From NCBI GenBank assembly GCA_029298735.1, contig JANSLP010000534.1, forward strand, positions 1 through 13,912: a stretch of DNA of 13,912 nt, written 5' to 3'. The notes beneath the pieces are model-generated. The model worked only from the letters and a program-made list of their open reading frames with translations. It was not told where the DNA came from and did no database searches. Positions 1 through 7,485 of this stretch are shown here, piece by piece; position 1 is the stretch's first letter, and the number at the start of each line of letters is the position of its first letter. The stretch is from Ophiostoma sp. CBS 140.51. Lineage: Eukaryota > Ascomycota > Sordariomycetes > Ophiostomatales > Ophiostomataceae. Made by a program: the position numbers and the translations under genes.

Positions 1-147
1 GCATGTGTATATAAATATACCGTATATAGTTTTAAATTTAAATTGAATTTCTGAAATTATTAGCCACAGCACGTTTTTATAAGCGGCCCTAAGTCAAACC
101 GCTATTAATTTTCAGTCGCCCTCAAATTTTTACTCCCTTTCCTCACA
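1..147. other. AT-rich flank, promoter remnant of the broken secreted-protein gene
   Basis: The first 60 bases are strongly AT-rich and contain a TATA-like string (tataaata at 9-16). Bases 110-147 turn pyrimidine-rich and end in CACA just before the presumed original start at 148, which resembles a fungal 5' leader. No open frame of note lies here. The reading as a promoter rests only on its position upstream of the relic gene. Confidence 0.3.
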
Positions 148-462
148 ATATCTCTATCCCGCTCCTTGCATCTCTTGGTCCTGGCCGTCGCTAGCGTGGC
201 TACTGCTCCCCAGGTGCTGGCTCGCGCAACAGAGATCTGCTACGGTGAGAGCACGACCCTCTTCTGTTACAAGGAGCCCAACGGCACGCCGCAAAACGTC
301 GACGTTGCCGATGTCAAGTACATTGGCGCCTACCTCCGTCATTACGGACGCTAGAACCCTAACAAGCCGGCGTTCTACACCATGCTCGTGCCGGTCACGC
401 CCAACTGTGCCGAGTGGGGGCTATACACGCGCGGTTCCGCGCAGGCCCTAGTAAGACTTTAA
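148..462 (+). pseudogene. Truncated small secreted protein gene with RIP-type lesions
   Basis: One frame runs from 148 to the TAA at 460-462. Codon 1 is ATA in the context CACA-ATA-TCT, where an ATG would be expected. Next comes a basic then hydrophobic stretch rich in Leu, Val and Ala, ending in Ala-Arg-Ala, which looks like a signal peptide of roughly 20-25 residues. The mature part has Cys in ICYG, in LFCYK and, after the break, in PNCAEW. An in-frame TAG sits at 352-354; a CAG there would give Gln. Homology-like text continues to about 450, then the base composition changes abruptly and the frame ends. ATG to ATA and CAG to TAG are both CpA-to-TpA changes, on the minus and plus strand respectively. 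The 3' half is missing. The fold resembles small cysteine-containing secreted fungal proteins I have a vague memory of, but I cannot name the family. No intact product is expected. Confidence 0.6.
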
Positions 463-507
463 TTGACGGCGTACCGTTATCCGTTAAATAATTAATTAAC
501 CGTCAAT
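462..507. repeat. 8-bp inverted repeat at the left edge of the island
   Basis: ATTGACGG at 462-469 is matched by its reverse complement CCGTCAAT at 500-507, around an AT-rich loop that includes TTAAATAATTAATTAA. It lies exactly at the border between relic gene and RIP island. It could be a remnant of an element end or a chance stem in AT-rich DNA. Confidence 0.3.
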
Positions 508-1990
508 AATAAATATAATTATCTTACACTATACACCCTCCACCTCCCAGACTAGATAATTAAGTGGGTAGCTGAGTACTTAAGACGGAGCTCGCCTTCG
601 ACGGAAAGGTAGCCCCAGTACGACCCGTTGCCGCCGGCGTCCCTTAAGAGTCCCCGTTATTACTAATCCTCTTTATCCTCTTCACGACACCACTCTACTA
701 AGCCCTCCGGCGCCACCATAGGATTATTACTCTCGGGTTCGCAGATAATATTAACCTCCTCGCGAGCGGCCGTACGATAAGCTTCTACTGCTACCTCCTA
801 CGGGAGGCATGGACTATCGTTACGGATTAGGCGCGGCTGAGAGGCGTTATATTCGAGCTAGCGAAGAGTGAGTTACTCTACTTCTCCCGTACTTATATAG
901 CCCCGACGACGACGCTGTCGCTCGACCGGGCTACCGTTCTTACTCCCGGTTTCGGCCCGCTTTCTCGGTATTTAGCTTGATAGAAAGCTCCTCTTTTCGG
1001 AGTACCTCCGATAAATAAAAACCCGTCTTACTACGTAAAGTTATACCTTTACGAGACTTACCGGGAAGATATAAAGCTGTACGCTCCCGTAGGCCCGTAT
1101 AATTTATACGGTAGTCCTCCGGAGTATAGTAGCCTACGGCGCGAGCGTCTTCCTCCCGGAGAAGGGTAACCGCCGGCCGACGACCTCCCTTAATACGATC
1201 TTCTACGGCTACCTCTATACCGTCCTCGGGGCCTACCGGTCTACGCTTATCTACCTCCTACACTCCGAGGTAAGTATACTACCGTTAAGCCTCTACTTAG
1301 TTTACCGCCGTGTTATCTTCCTATTACGGCTAGATTACTAAATAAAAGCTAGAGTTATCCGGAGCGTAGTTTACTCTCGACCGTTCACTAACTATTACTC
1401 GCTTATCCCCGCTCCGCCTCCACCACTAACCCCCGGAGAGACGGACTAGACGGCCGTCACCGACCGTTAAAAGGCCCTTTAATAACAAGATACAAGTAAT
1501 AGTCACTCCGCGAGATCTCTCGTAGTACGGACACCGAGCTAGACAGTACGGGCTATACGGCGCCGCCACCTCCACCTCACTAAGGCCGAAAGTAGCCTTC
1601 TCACGTAAATCCGGACCGGCTACATCGGCCTCCGTATATACCTTTACCGGCAAGGCGCCGTAGACTTACTAATATATATATACGGGGCCGAAGACAAGAC
1701 CCCGGCCTACGTCCTCTTATTATATATAAAAATAACTCTAAGACCGTTAGACTAGCCATAGACACTAACGGACCTAGACTACCGCCTATAGACGGGCCTC
1801 ACGGCCCGACTACTCCTCCGGTGGCTTATTCGCAGCGAGAGGCTCCCGGAGTACCGCCTAGCCAAGAAGCTAGAGAGGTCGCCGACACCCACGTTAAACG
1901 ACACGATAATAATACCACTACTATTTCTTATGTCTATATTTATTTTATCTGTCGTATTTTCTTTATTCGTTTTCTTTACTATAGCCACCT
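463..1990. mobile_element. RIP-mutated repeat island (probable transposon relic)
   Basis: The dinucleotide content is extreme. Bases 1201-1260, for example, contain nine TpA and no CpA or TpG, while CpG stays common. In the secreted-protein relic, bases 181-240 hold two TpA, three CpA and six TpG. Loss of CpA/TpG with gain of TpA on both strands is the known mark of RIP, which acts on duplicated DNA in ascomycetes. The effect is strongest between about 570 and 1800 and fades toward 1990. I found no long terminal repeats, terminal inverted repeats or target-site duplication by eye, so the element class is unknown. Both borders are estimates, based on composition and on where the neighbouring relic stops. 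Confidence 0.65.
519..1764 (-). pseudogene. Degenerate minus-strand ORF within the RIP island, unrecognised product
   Basis: Reading the minus strand, one frame runs from about 1764 down to about 930. The next part, from about 948 to the TAA at 519-521, continues in another frame, so there is one frame change or a lost intron near 930-950. Together this is about 415 codons interrupted by roughly two dozen stops, all TAA or TAG, as expected from CAA, CAG or TGG codons hit by RIP. The text between stops is hydrophilic and protein-like, with short strings such as LREEDARAVGYYTPEDYR, TEADVAGPDLREKATFGL and a C-terminal GNGSYWGYLSVEGELRLKYS. I see no reverse transcriptase, integrase or transposase motif and do not recognise the protein. 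TpG depletion makes TGA rare in every frame, so lack of TGA alone does not prove coding. The plus strand gives less protein-like text. Confidence 0.4.
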
Positions 1991-2009
1991 ATGGCCTACT
2001 ACACGCACC

Positions 2010-2028
2010 GGTGAATAGAATATTCACC
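2010..2028. repeat. Perfect 8-bp-arm hairpin at right edge of the RIP island
   Basis: GGTGAATA (2010-2017) and TATTCACC (2021-2028) are exact reverse complements around the 3-base loop GAA. It sits where the RIP signal ends. An element terminus is possible, but I found no matching left-end copy. Confidence 0.45.
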
Positions 2029-2109
2029 CACTTAGTTCTGTGACAGTTTTTTCCCTAGAGGGTTCTGTCTAGCTAGCCGCTAATAGCCAGGAGTGGCCGA
2101 GAAAGGCGG

Positions 2110-2127
2110 ATAATAATAATAATAATA
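2110..2127. repeat. (ATA)6 microsatellite
   Basis: Six uninterrupted ATA units are present, in the presumed downstream flank of the transporter gene. Confidence 0.85.
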
Positions 2128-2411
2128 CTTTTTATGTAAGTCTATGTCAATCTAGTAAAAATACCCAAAGTATGTCCAGTTTATGTCTATGATGTGTATG
2201 TCCATGGTATGAAACGCTCATGTACAGGTTGTAAATGCGGGCTGAAATGCAGCAGATGTAAAAACGCTGAAGAAATATGGAAACGAAATGATTACAAGAA
2301 GTTGGAAAAAGAAACAGAAAGAAGAGAATGAATGAATGTGAAGTAGTGTGAATGAGTATGTGTTTGTGTGGTGGTGGCGGTAGTAGATGGGTGGGTTGTC
2401 TCGGGGAACAT

Positions 2412-5400
2412 CTACTCGGCCTTCTTGGAGGCCTTGGTGCGGAGCTTCATCAGGCCAAAGACCAGAGCGTAGCCGGAGAAGGCGTACAGCACGGTAATGG
2501 CAGCGTCACGCCAGCCAACATAGTAGTGGTTGATGTTGATGGTGGACAGGAAGCCGCTACCGTCGCGGTACTCGCAGACCTGGCAGCCCGAGATAGCGTC
2601 GGGGTTGAGCAGGCTGGCGCGGAAGCCGGTGCCGTTGGCGGCCAGGTAGGAGTCCAGGAACGAAGCGCAGGTGCTGCTGGCCGGGGGGTCAAAGACGGCA
2701 AGCTCGTTGGCAGCGCAGACGACCTTTTGGCCCCACAGACCGAATGTGAGCATACCGTTGACGACGTAGTTGAAGGGGTTGATCCAGTACATCCAGTATC
2801 TCCAGAAGACGGACAGCTGGCCGTAGGGTACGAAGACACCACAGAACAGGACCATGATGCTAATGAGGAGAGGGTTGACAAGGGCGGCAAAGACGGGGTT
2901 GGGCGCGTAGGCAGCAATGAACTGGCCAATGCCGGTGTAGATGAACTCGTAGATCCACATCATGAAGAAGATGGCACCAGTGCGGTTGGAGTCATGAGGC
3001 AAGGTCCAAACGGGCCAGTACCAGCAGGCAAAGTAGAGGACGGCGCAGATGCAGAGGTAGGGGAACTCGGAGACGATGAGACCAGTGACGAAAGCCACCC
3101 ACGAGTACATCTTGGACTTCTTCTCGCGGGCGTCGTAAATGTCACGGCGCTGGATGAACAGAGGCTGGAGCTGGTTGATGACACCGGGTGCGACAAAGAC
3201 AAAGTTGAAGATGGTGAACATCTTGAGCTGGAGGTCGGTGACGCTATCGCCGGGGCGCCAGAAGGAGAAACCGTTGAGCAGGGCCGAGGTGATGTGGAGC
3301 ATAAACTTGTTGTTGACGTAGGCAGTGTTGCGGAAGAGGGCGACGTTCATGCGAGTAGTCACAATCTTGATCTGCTCCCACATGGGCATGGCAAACTCGA
3401 AGCCGTCATCGCCCTCGGTGGCCGAGGGAACGGCAGCCGCAGAGGCAATCATGCTGTCCAGCTCCTCAATCATGGCATGCTGCTCAGCCGAGTCGAGCCA
3501 GATCTGGTGCCAGTCCATGTGCTTGACGTGGTCAATACCACCCGTGACGACATCAATCATGAACTCGGCAGGGTTAGACTCGGCCGGGCACTCGGCGCCA
3601 TACTGGCCAAAGTAGTGCTTGACCGTAGCGCCGTTGTCGCCAATGTCGCCAAAGTAGACAGTCTTGCCGCCCTTGGCAAGCAGCAGCAGGGTATCAAACT
3701 GGGCAAACAGCTGGGCCGAGGGCTGGTGGATTGTGACGAGGACGGCCTGGCCAACATCAGCCAGCTTGCGCAGGAAACGGACCGTGTTGTAGGCGGACTG
3801 GCCATCAAGACCCGAGGTGGGTTCGTCCAGGAAGATGAGAATGCTGGGCTTAGCGACAAGCTCGACACCGATGGTGACACGCTTGCGCTGCTCGACGGAC
3901 AGACCGTTGCCGACAGTACCAATCAAGGTGTCGGCTAGATCGTGCAGTTCCAAAAGATCGATGATGGTATCGACGTACTTGAGCTTCTCCTCCTTGGAGG
4001 TGGTGCGGGGCTGGCGGAGCATGGCAGAGAAAGCGAGGGCCTCACGGACAGTAGCATAGGACTCGTGCACATCCAGCTGCTCACAGTAGCCGGCCATGCG
4101 TTGGAAGGAAACAGGGAGGGGGCGACCGTCGACTTGGATGGAACCACGAATGGTACCCTCAGTCTTGCGCTGAGCCAAGACATCCAAGAGAGTGGTCTTA
4201 CCGGCACCTGAAGAGCCCATCAGGGCACCCAGCATACCAGGCTTGACCCAGCCATTGACATTGTCGAGCAGAACACGCTCACCAGAGGGGGTGTTGACGG
4301 TGTACGTCAGGTTCTTCCAGGTGAAGATGGAGGTGTTGCGGACGAGGTTCTCGTCGGTGTTGGTAGTAGCATCGGGAGTATCAGCAGCAGTAGTGCGGGC
4401 AACAGACTTCTCGGCAACGTTGGCCTCCTCATCGTGCTTGCCAGCGGCCTTTTGGTGCGCCTTGAGCGACTCGCGGGGAATCAGCAGAGAGGAGCCCTGG
4501 CTGCCAGTAGCCTTCCAGCGCGAGGTGAAGAAGATGGTCAGGACGGCAAAGAAGCCCCACCAGCCCCAAAGGACACCGTAGTTGCGCCACAGCGAGGAGT
4601 GGTGGTAGTGCAGGGAAGCCAGGTAGTTGTCGCCAGTGACGTAGTCAGCACCAGGCTCTGCACCACCGACACCAGCACAGGCACGGTTGGCCGGGTCCGT
4701 GTTCTCGTAGCCGGGGCCGCTGGGGACCAGGTTGTTGCCGACACAGTTAATGTGTTGACCATGGAACTCGTTGGACAGAGCAGCCTGGAAGGCGTAGGCA
4801 AAGGGGTTCGTGTAGTACAGTTCCAGAAACCAGTTCTTGATCTTGGGCTTGGGAATCATGTAACCAGCGTACATAACCAGACCCTTGATGGCAGTACCGC
4901 TAATCTTGGAGGCAGCCTCGAACGAGCCAAAGGCGGCACCAATGCAGCGGAACAGAGCAGTCAAGCAGAGCGTAGTCGTGAAGAGAATGGACCAGAAGAT
5001 GAAGAAGGCCTGGGCCGTTTGCTTGAGGCCAACCATCCAGTAGATGACGACGGCAAAGATACTGCACTGGAACAGGAGAACGGGGATATCGGCGGTGATC
5101 TGGGCAATACAGAAGGCGGCAGGGTGGTGCATGGCAAACGTCTTGTGCTTGGTCAGGATGGGACGGCCCTTGAAGGACTCCGTCACCTCAGACATGGCAG
5201 CCATGGAGTTGTAGAGGATAGCAAAGAAGAGAGCACCGCCCTTGACGAAAAGACCGGCAGAATCATCAGGAGCGTTGTAGAAACAGGAACCAGCGAGCAG
5301 AGCCATGACACAGGACAGAACCTGGCGGATGATAAAGGTACTCTTCTCACCCCACAGGATCTGGTACTGGCGGCGCGTACAGAACATGACCTGAGCCCAG

Positions 5401-6869
5401 AAGGAGGTGGTCAGGTTGCTGCCACGGGGCAGGTGCTTGGACTTCTCCCAGGCCACAGATTCCTGGAAGTCGGCCGTGCGGTCGGCAGCCTCCTGCGTCT
5501 GGGGGTAGTTGTACTCGGCGATGGCCTCCTTGTAAATGCGCGACTCCTGGTAGGCCTCGCGGATGGCTTCGGGGGTGCGGGGAAAGCGGTTCTCCCAGCC
5601 AGGACGGATCTGGCGCTCCGTGGGGACAGTGACACCCGTCAAGAAGTCACCGACGTTGGCACCGTCCGTGTACACGAAGCCCAGGTTCTCCATGAAGCCC
5701 TTGGCCTCCTTGGCAGGTCCGTAGAAGATCTCCTTGCCCTCGTCGAGCACCAGCACCTTGTCGAACAGGTTGAAGATGCCGTTGCCCGCCTGGTAGAGAG
5801 TGACAATGGTGGACAGACCCAGGACATCCGTCATGGCACGCAGCGCCTTGGCCCATTCCAGGGCCGTCGAGGCGTCCAGGCCACGGGTGGAGTTGTCCCA
5901 GGAGTAGACGGAGGCACGGGTGGCCAGGCACTCAATGATGGACACACGCTTGCGCTCGCCACCACTGACACCACGGACAAACTCGTTGCCGACCTTGGTG
6001 TCGGCCGTGTGGGCAATGCCCATGGCCTCCATCAGGAACTGACGTGTCTCGTTGCGGTATTCGTCGACGGACTGCACGCCGTGGGGCAAGTGGAAGGGGA
6101 TCTTGAGCTTGGTGGCAAAGTCCATGGTCTGGCCGACAGTGAGGCGGGGGTAGAAGAGCTCCTCCTCCGTGTTCATGACAATCTGGCCGTGGTAGTTGTC
6201 GGCCTCCTGGGCAGTCATGTTGCCGAAGTGGACATCGCCCGAGATGCTGTGGAAGCCGCCGTCACGGCGGTTCGACAGCATCTTGAGGAGAGTGGTGCAG
6301 CCCGAGCCAGGACGGCCCAGAACCAGCAGCATCTCGCCGGGCTTGACACAGCCGTGGCTGTCCTGCACAATCTGCTTGACGGGAGGCTTGTGCATCTTGT
6401 CGCGGATCAGCTGCGGGATGTTGAACTGCGAGACCATGTTTTCCTTGACGGCAGCCTCAGCAGCCTTGACCTCGACCGACAGGTTCTGCCAGGTGACACC
6501 GAGCTCACGGCGCTTGAAGCCGGCGGCGGCGTCACGCTCAGCATTGCGGACAACCTGGGGCTTCATGTGCCATGTGGCAGCTCTCTTGAGGGTAATGGCT
6601 CTCTTGAGACTGTTTCTCCGGGATTCGCTGAAGCTGATCCTGGAGTGGCGGTGGCTCTTTTCTGCGTGGATTTCTTCGTATTGTTGTTGTTGTTGTTGTT
6701 CTTCGTGTTGTTGTGATGACTCGCCTTCGGGGAACAGACCGTCGAGTGTCTCGCTGCTGCTGGCCTCGCGCAAGTTGGATGGCTGCTGGGGCACGGCCAG
6801 GTGTTGAGGCACGTAGCCGTCGCTATCGACGGGGGTTTCCGAATCGTCTGAATGCTCGTGTCGATCCAT
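2412..6869 (-). CDS. PDR-type (ABCG full-size) ABC multidrug transporter, BFR1/AtrB-like
   Basis: Plasma-membrane ATP-driven efflux pump of 1485 residues with the NBD-TMD-NBD-TMD order of fungal pleiotropic drug resistance proteins. NBD1: degenerate Walker A GRPGSGCTT (185-193, Lys replaced by Cys), intact signature VSGGERKR (301-308), Walker B region WDNSTRGLD (D325, catalytic Glu replaced by Asn), H-loop position Tyr359. NBD2: intact Walker A GSSGAGKTT (885-893), degenerate signature LSVEQRKR (990-997), Walker B LIFLDEPTSGLD (D1015, E1016), H-loop His1048. This asymmetry is normal for the family. Hydrophobic membrane clusters lie at about 510-670 plus 761-781, and about 1190-1350 plus 1456-1474. 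The N terminus is polar, with a Gln-rich stretch near 53-63. No intron is seen. The ATG at 6867-6869 (context ATCATCATGG) is preferred over 69 bases of further upstream open frame, because that extension is a pyrimidine-rich leader reading as low-complexity Leu/Pro/Ser and contains no known domain. Length and motifs are complete. Known relatives export fungicides, plant defence compounds or brefeldin A; the substrate here is unknown. Confidence 0.95.
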   Translation of the reverse strand: MDRHEHSDDSETPVDSDGYVPQHLAVPQQPSNLREASSSETLDGLFPEGESSQQHEEQQQQQQYEEIHAEKSHRHSRISFSESRRNSLKRAITLKRAATWHMKPQVVRNAERDAAAGFKRRELGVTWQNLSVEVKAAEAAVKENMVSQFNIPQLIRDKMHKPPVKQIVQDSHGCVKPGEMLLVLGRPGSGCTTLLKMLSNRRDGGFHSISGDVHFGNMTAQEADNYHGQIVMNTEEELFYPRLTVGQTMDFATKLKIPFHLPHGVQSVDEYRNETRQFLMEAMGIAHTADTKVGNEFVRGVSGGERKRVSIIECLATRASVYSWDNSTRGLDASTALEWAKALRAMTDVLGLSTIVTLYQAGNGIFNLFDKVLVLDEGKEIFYGPAKEAKGFMENLGFVYTDGANVGDFLTGVTVPTERQIRPGWENRFPRTPEAIREAYQESRIYKEAIAEYNYPQTQEAADRTADFQESVAWEKSKHLPRGSNLTTSFWAQVMFCTRRQYQILWGEKSTFIIRQVLSCVMALLAGSCFYNAPDDSAGLFVKGGALFFAILYNSMAAMSEVTESFKGRPILTKHKTFAMHHPAAFCIAQITADIPVLLFQCSIFAVVIYWMVGLKQTAQAFFIFWSILFTTTLCLTALFRCIGAAFGSFEAASKISGTAIKGLVMYAGYMIPKPKIKNWFLELYYTNPFAYAFQAALSNEFHGQHINCVGNNLVPSGPGYENTDPANRACAGVGGAEPGADYVTGDNYLASLHYHHSSLWRNYGVLWGWWGFFAVLTIFFTSRWKATGSQGSSLLIPRESLKAHQKAAGKHDEEANVAEKSVARTTAADTPDATTNTDENLVRNTSIFTWKNLTYTVNTPSGERVLLDNVNGWVKPGMLGALMGSSGAGKTTLLDVLAQRKTEGTIRGSIQVDGRPLPVSFQRMAGYCEQLDVHESYATVREALAFSAMLRQPRTTSKEEKLKYVDTIIDLLELHDLADTLIGTVGNGLSVEQRKRVTIGVELVAKPSILIFLDEPTSGLDGQSAYNTVRFLRKLADVGQAVLVTIHQPSAQLFAQFDTLLLLAKGGKTVYFGDIGDNGATVKHYFGQYGAECPAESNPAEFMIDVVTGGIDHVKHMDWHQIWLDSAEQHAMIEELDSMIASAAAVPSATEGDDGFEFAMPMWEQIKIVTTRMNVALFRNTAYVNNKFMLHITSALLNGFSFWRPGDSVTDLQLKMFTIFNFVFVAPGVINQLQPLFIQRRDIYDAREKKSKMYSWVAFVTGLIVSEFPYLCICAVLYFACWYWPVWTLPHDSNRTGAIFFMMWIYEFIYTGIGQFIAAYAPNPVFAALVNPLLISIMVLFCGVFVPYGQLSVFWRYWMYWINPFNYVVNGMLTFGLWGQKVVCAANELAVFDPPASSTCASFLDSYLAANGTGFRASLLNPDAISGCQVCEYRDGSGFLSTININHYYVGWRDAAITVLYAFSGYALVFGLMKLRTKASKKAE
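6681..6698 (-). repeat. CAA trinucleotide repeat coding for polyglutamine in the transporter
   Basis: (TTG)6 on the plus strand reads as six consecutive CAA Gln codons in the N-terminal tail of the transporter, within a longer Gln/Glu-rich segment. In-frame trinucleotide runs of this kind vary in length between strains without breaking the frame. Confidence 0.8.
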
Positions 6870-6985
6870 GATGATTGTATGGAAGAGTGGAGATTGTCTA
6901 ATTGGGGAGGGAGAAAGGAGAGGGAACAAAAACAACAAAAACAGGGAAGGGGCTGAGGATCGATTTATATCAAATCAACAACGGA
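6870..6985 (-). promoter_or_regulatory. Core promoter and pyrimidine-rich leader of the ABC transporter
   Basis: On the minus strand the 60-70 bases before the ATG are rich in C and T, a common feature of fungal promoters of well-expressed genes. TATAAAT at 6963-6969 lies about 95 bases upstream of the ATG and is the best TATA-box candidate. The transcription start cannot be placed from sequence alone. Confidence 0.55.
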
Positions 6986-7234
6986 CAGACTCGACAACTC
7001 GCGTCTAGACGAGCGCCGAACAAAGTGTCCAATGTTTTTGCCCATTGTTTTGCCCATATCCCCTGGCGCACGGCGGCCGATAATGGAGCCGATAAAATTG
7101 GCGTACGTGCTTGCTCAGTGCCTTTGTATCTGCCAGAGCCTGCTAGAGGAGACAGCTCGTTCTGCGAGGCGTTCTCCCGCCGTTCTGATACCGGGCGTCG
7201 GCACCAAGTGGGCCGTATACAAAAGTGGGTCTTG

Positions 7235-7247
7235 CCGCGGCGCCGCG
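7235..7247. promoter_or_regulatory. CCGCGG-containing GC palindrome, candidate zinc-cluster factor site
   Basis: CCGCGG at 7235-7240 overlaps the perfect 12-bp palindrome CGCGGCGCCGCG (7236-7247), about 370 bases upstream of the transporter start. CCGCGG (an everted CGG pair) is the core of the yeast pleiotropic drug response element bound by Pdr1/Pdr3-type Zn2Cys6 factors. The flanks here differ from the yeast consensus TCCGCGGA, so function is inferred from position only. GATA motifs also occur nearby (ccgataatgg, ccgataaaa, 7077-7098). Confidence 0.3.
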
Positions 7248-7292
7248 CGCCACCGGGTCTTCCGGTATGTCCAGGCGGTATATCCACCAATA

Positions 7293-7314
7293 TGGCCCAA
7301 AAATGGCCCAAAAA
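7293..7314. repeat. Two tandem copies of an 11-bp unit TGGCCCAAAAA
   Basis: TGGCCCAAAAA at 7293-7303 is repeated exactly at 7304-7314, in the far upstream region of the transporter. It could be a pair of binding sites or a replication-slippage duplication. Confidence 0.6.
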
Positions 7315-7453
7315 AGTCCACAAGTACAGGGGGCGATCCACTACGCCTTAGGCCGTTCTTCACCTAAAAAAATGTCGTATCTCGCCCACGTTCAGCGCGA
7401 TACCGAGGTGTGGATTTACATGAACCCGCACTCTTGATCACTGATACAGAACG

Positions 7454-7485
7454 CACCAAAAATATGCACCAAAATGCCACCAAAA
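7454..7485. repeat. Three copies of CACCAAAA at near-helical spacing
   Basis: CACCAAAA starts at 7454, 7467 and 7478, giving spacings of 13 and 11 bp. The copies lie in an intergenic stretch of otherwise mixed sequence and could be clustered protein-binding sites. The factor is unknown. Confidence 0.4.

Larger units (their letters stand above)
1991..2411. other. Transition zone and 3' flank of the ABC transporter gene
   Basis: CpA and TpG return to normal frequency here. The part below 2412 on the minus strand is the 3' untranslated region and downstream flank of the transporter. It has runs of CATTC repeats (gaatgaatgaatg on the plus strand near 2328-2340), a short microsatellite and a hairpin, but no clear AATAAA polyadenylation signal. 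No gene is visible. Confidence 0.5.

Noticed and set aside
1779..1988. Small minus-strand protein of 69 codons at the right edge of the island
   Set aside because: It has low-complexity Asn/Ser/Ile-rich text in an AT-rich transition zone, and I could not link it to the relic frame without assumptions.
557..2033. TAAGTGGGT near both ends of the RIP island as terminal inverted repeats
   Set aside because: Only nine bases match. The left copy lies about 100 bases inside the island and within the degenerate reading frame, and the match stops abruptly on both sides.
2010..2045. Helitron 3' end (hairpin followed by CTRR)
   Set aside because: The hairpin is there, but no CTRR-T string follows at the required distance and no Rep/helicase trace is visible.
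2352..3938. A 528-codon open frame on the plus strand
   Set aside because: Same cause: antisense shadow of the transporter's second half, with the same biased composition.
4434..6716. A 760-codon open frame on the plus strand
   Set aside because: It lies wholly antisense to the ABC transporter. Its text is biased to Gly, Val, Leu, Asp and Glu, as expected from the reverse of C/G-ending codons, and shows no family motif.
6870..6938. A start 23 codons further upstream for the transporter
   Set aside because: The extra residues come from the pyrimidine-rich leader and read as low-complexity text. The ATG at 6867-6869 has a better context and sits below a TATA box at a sensible distance.
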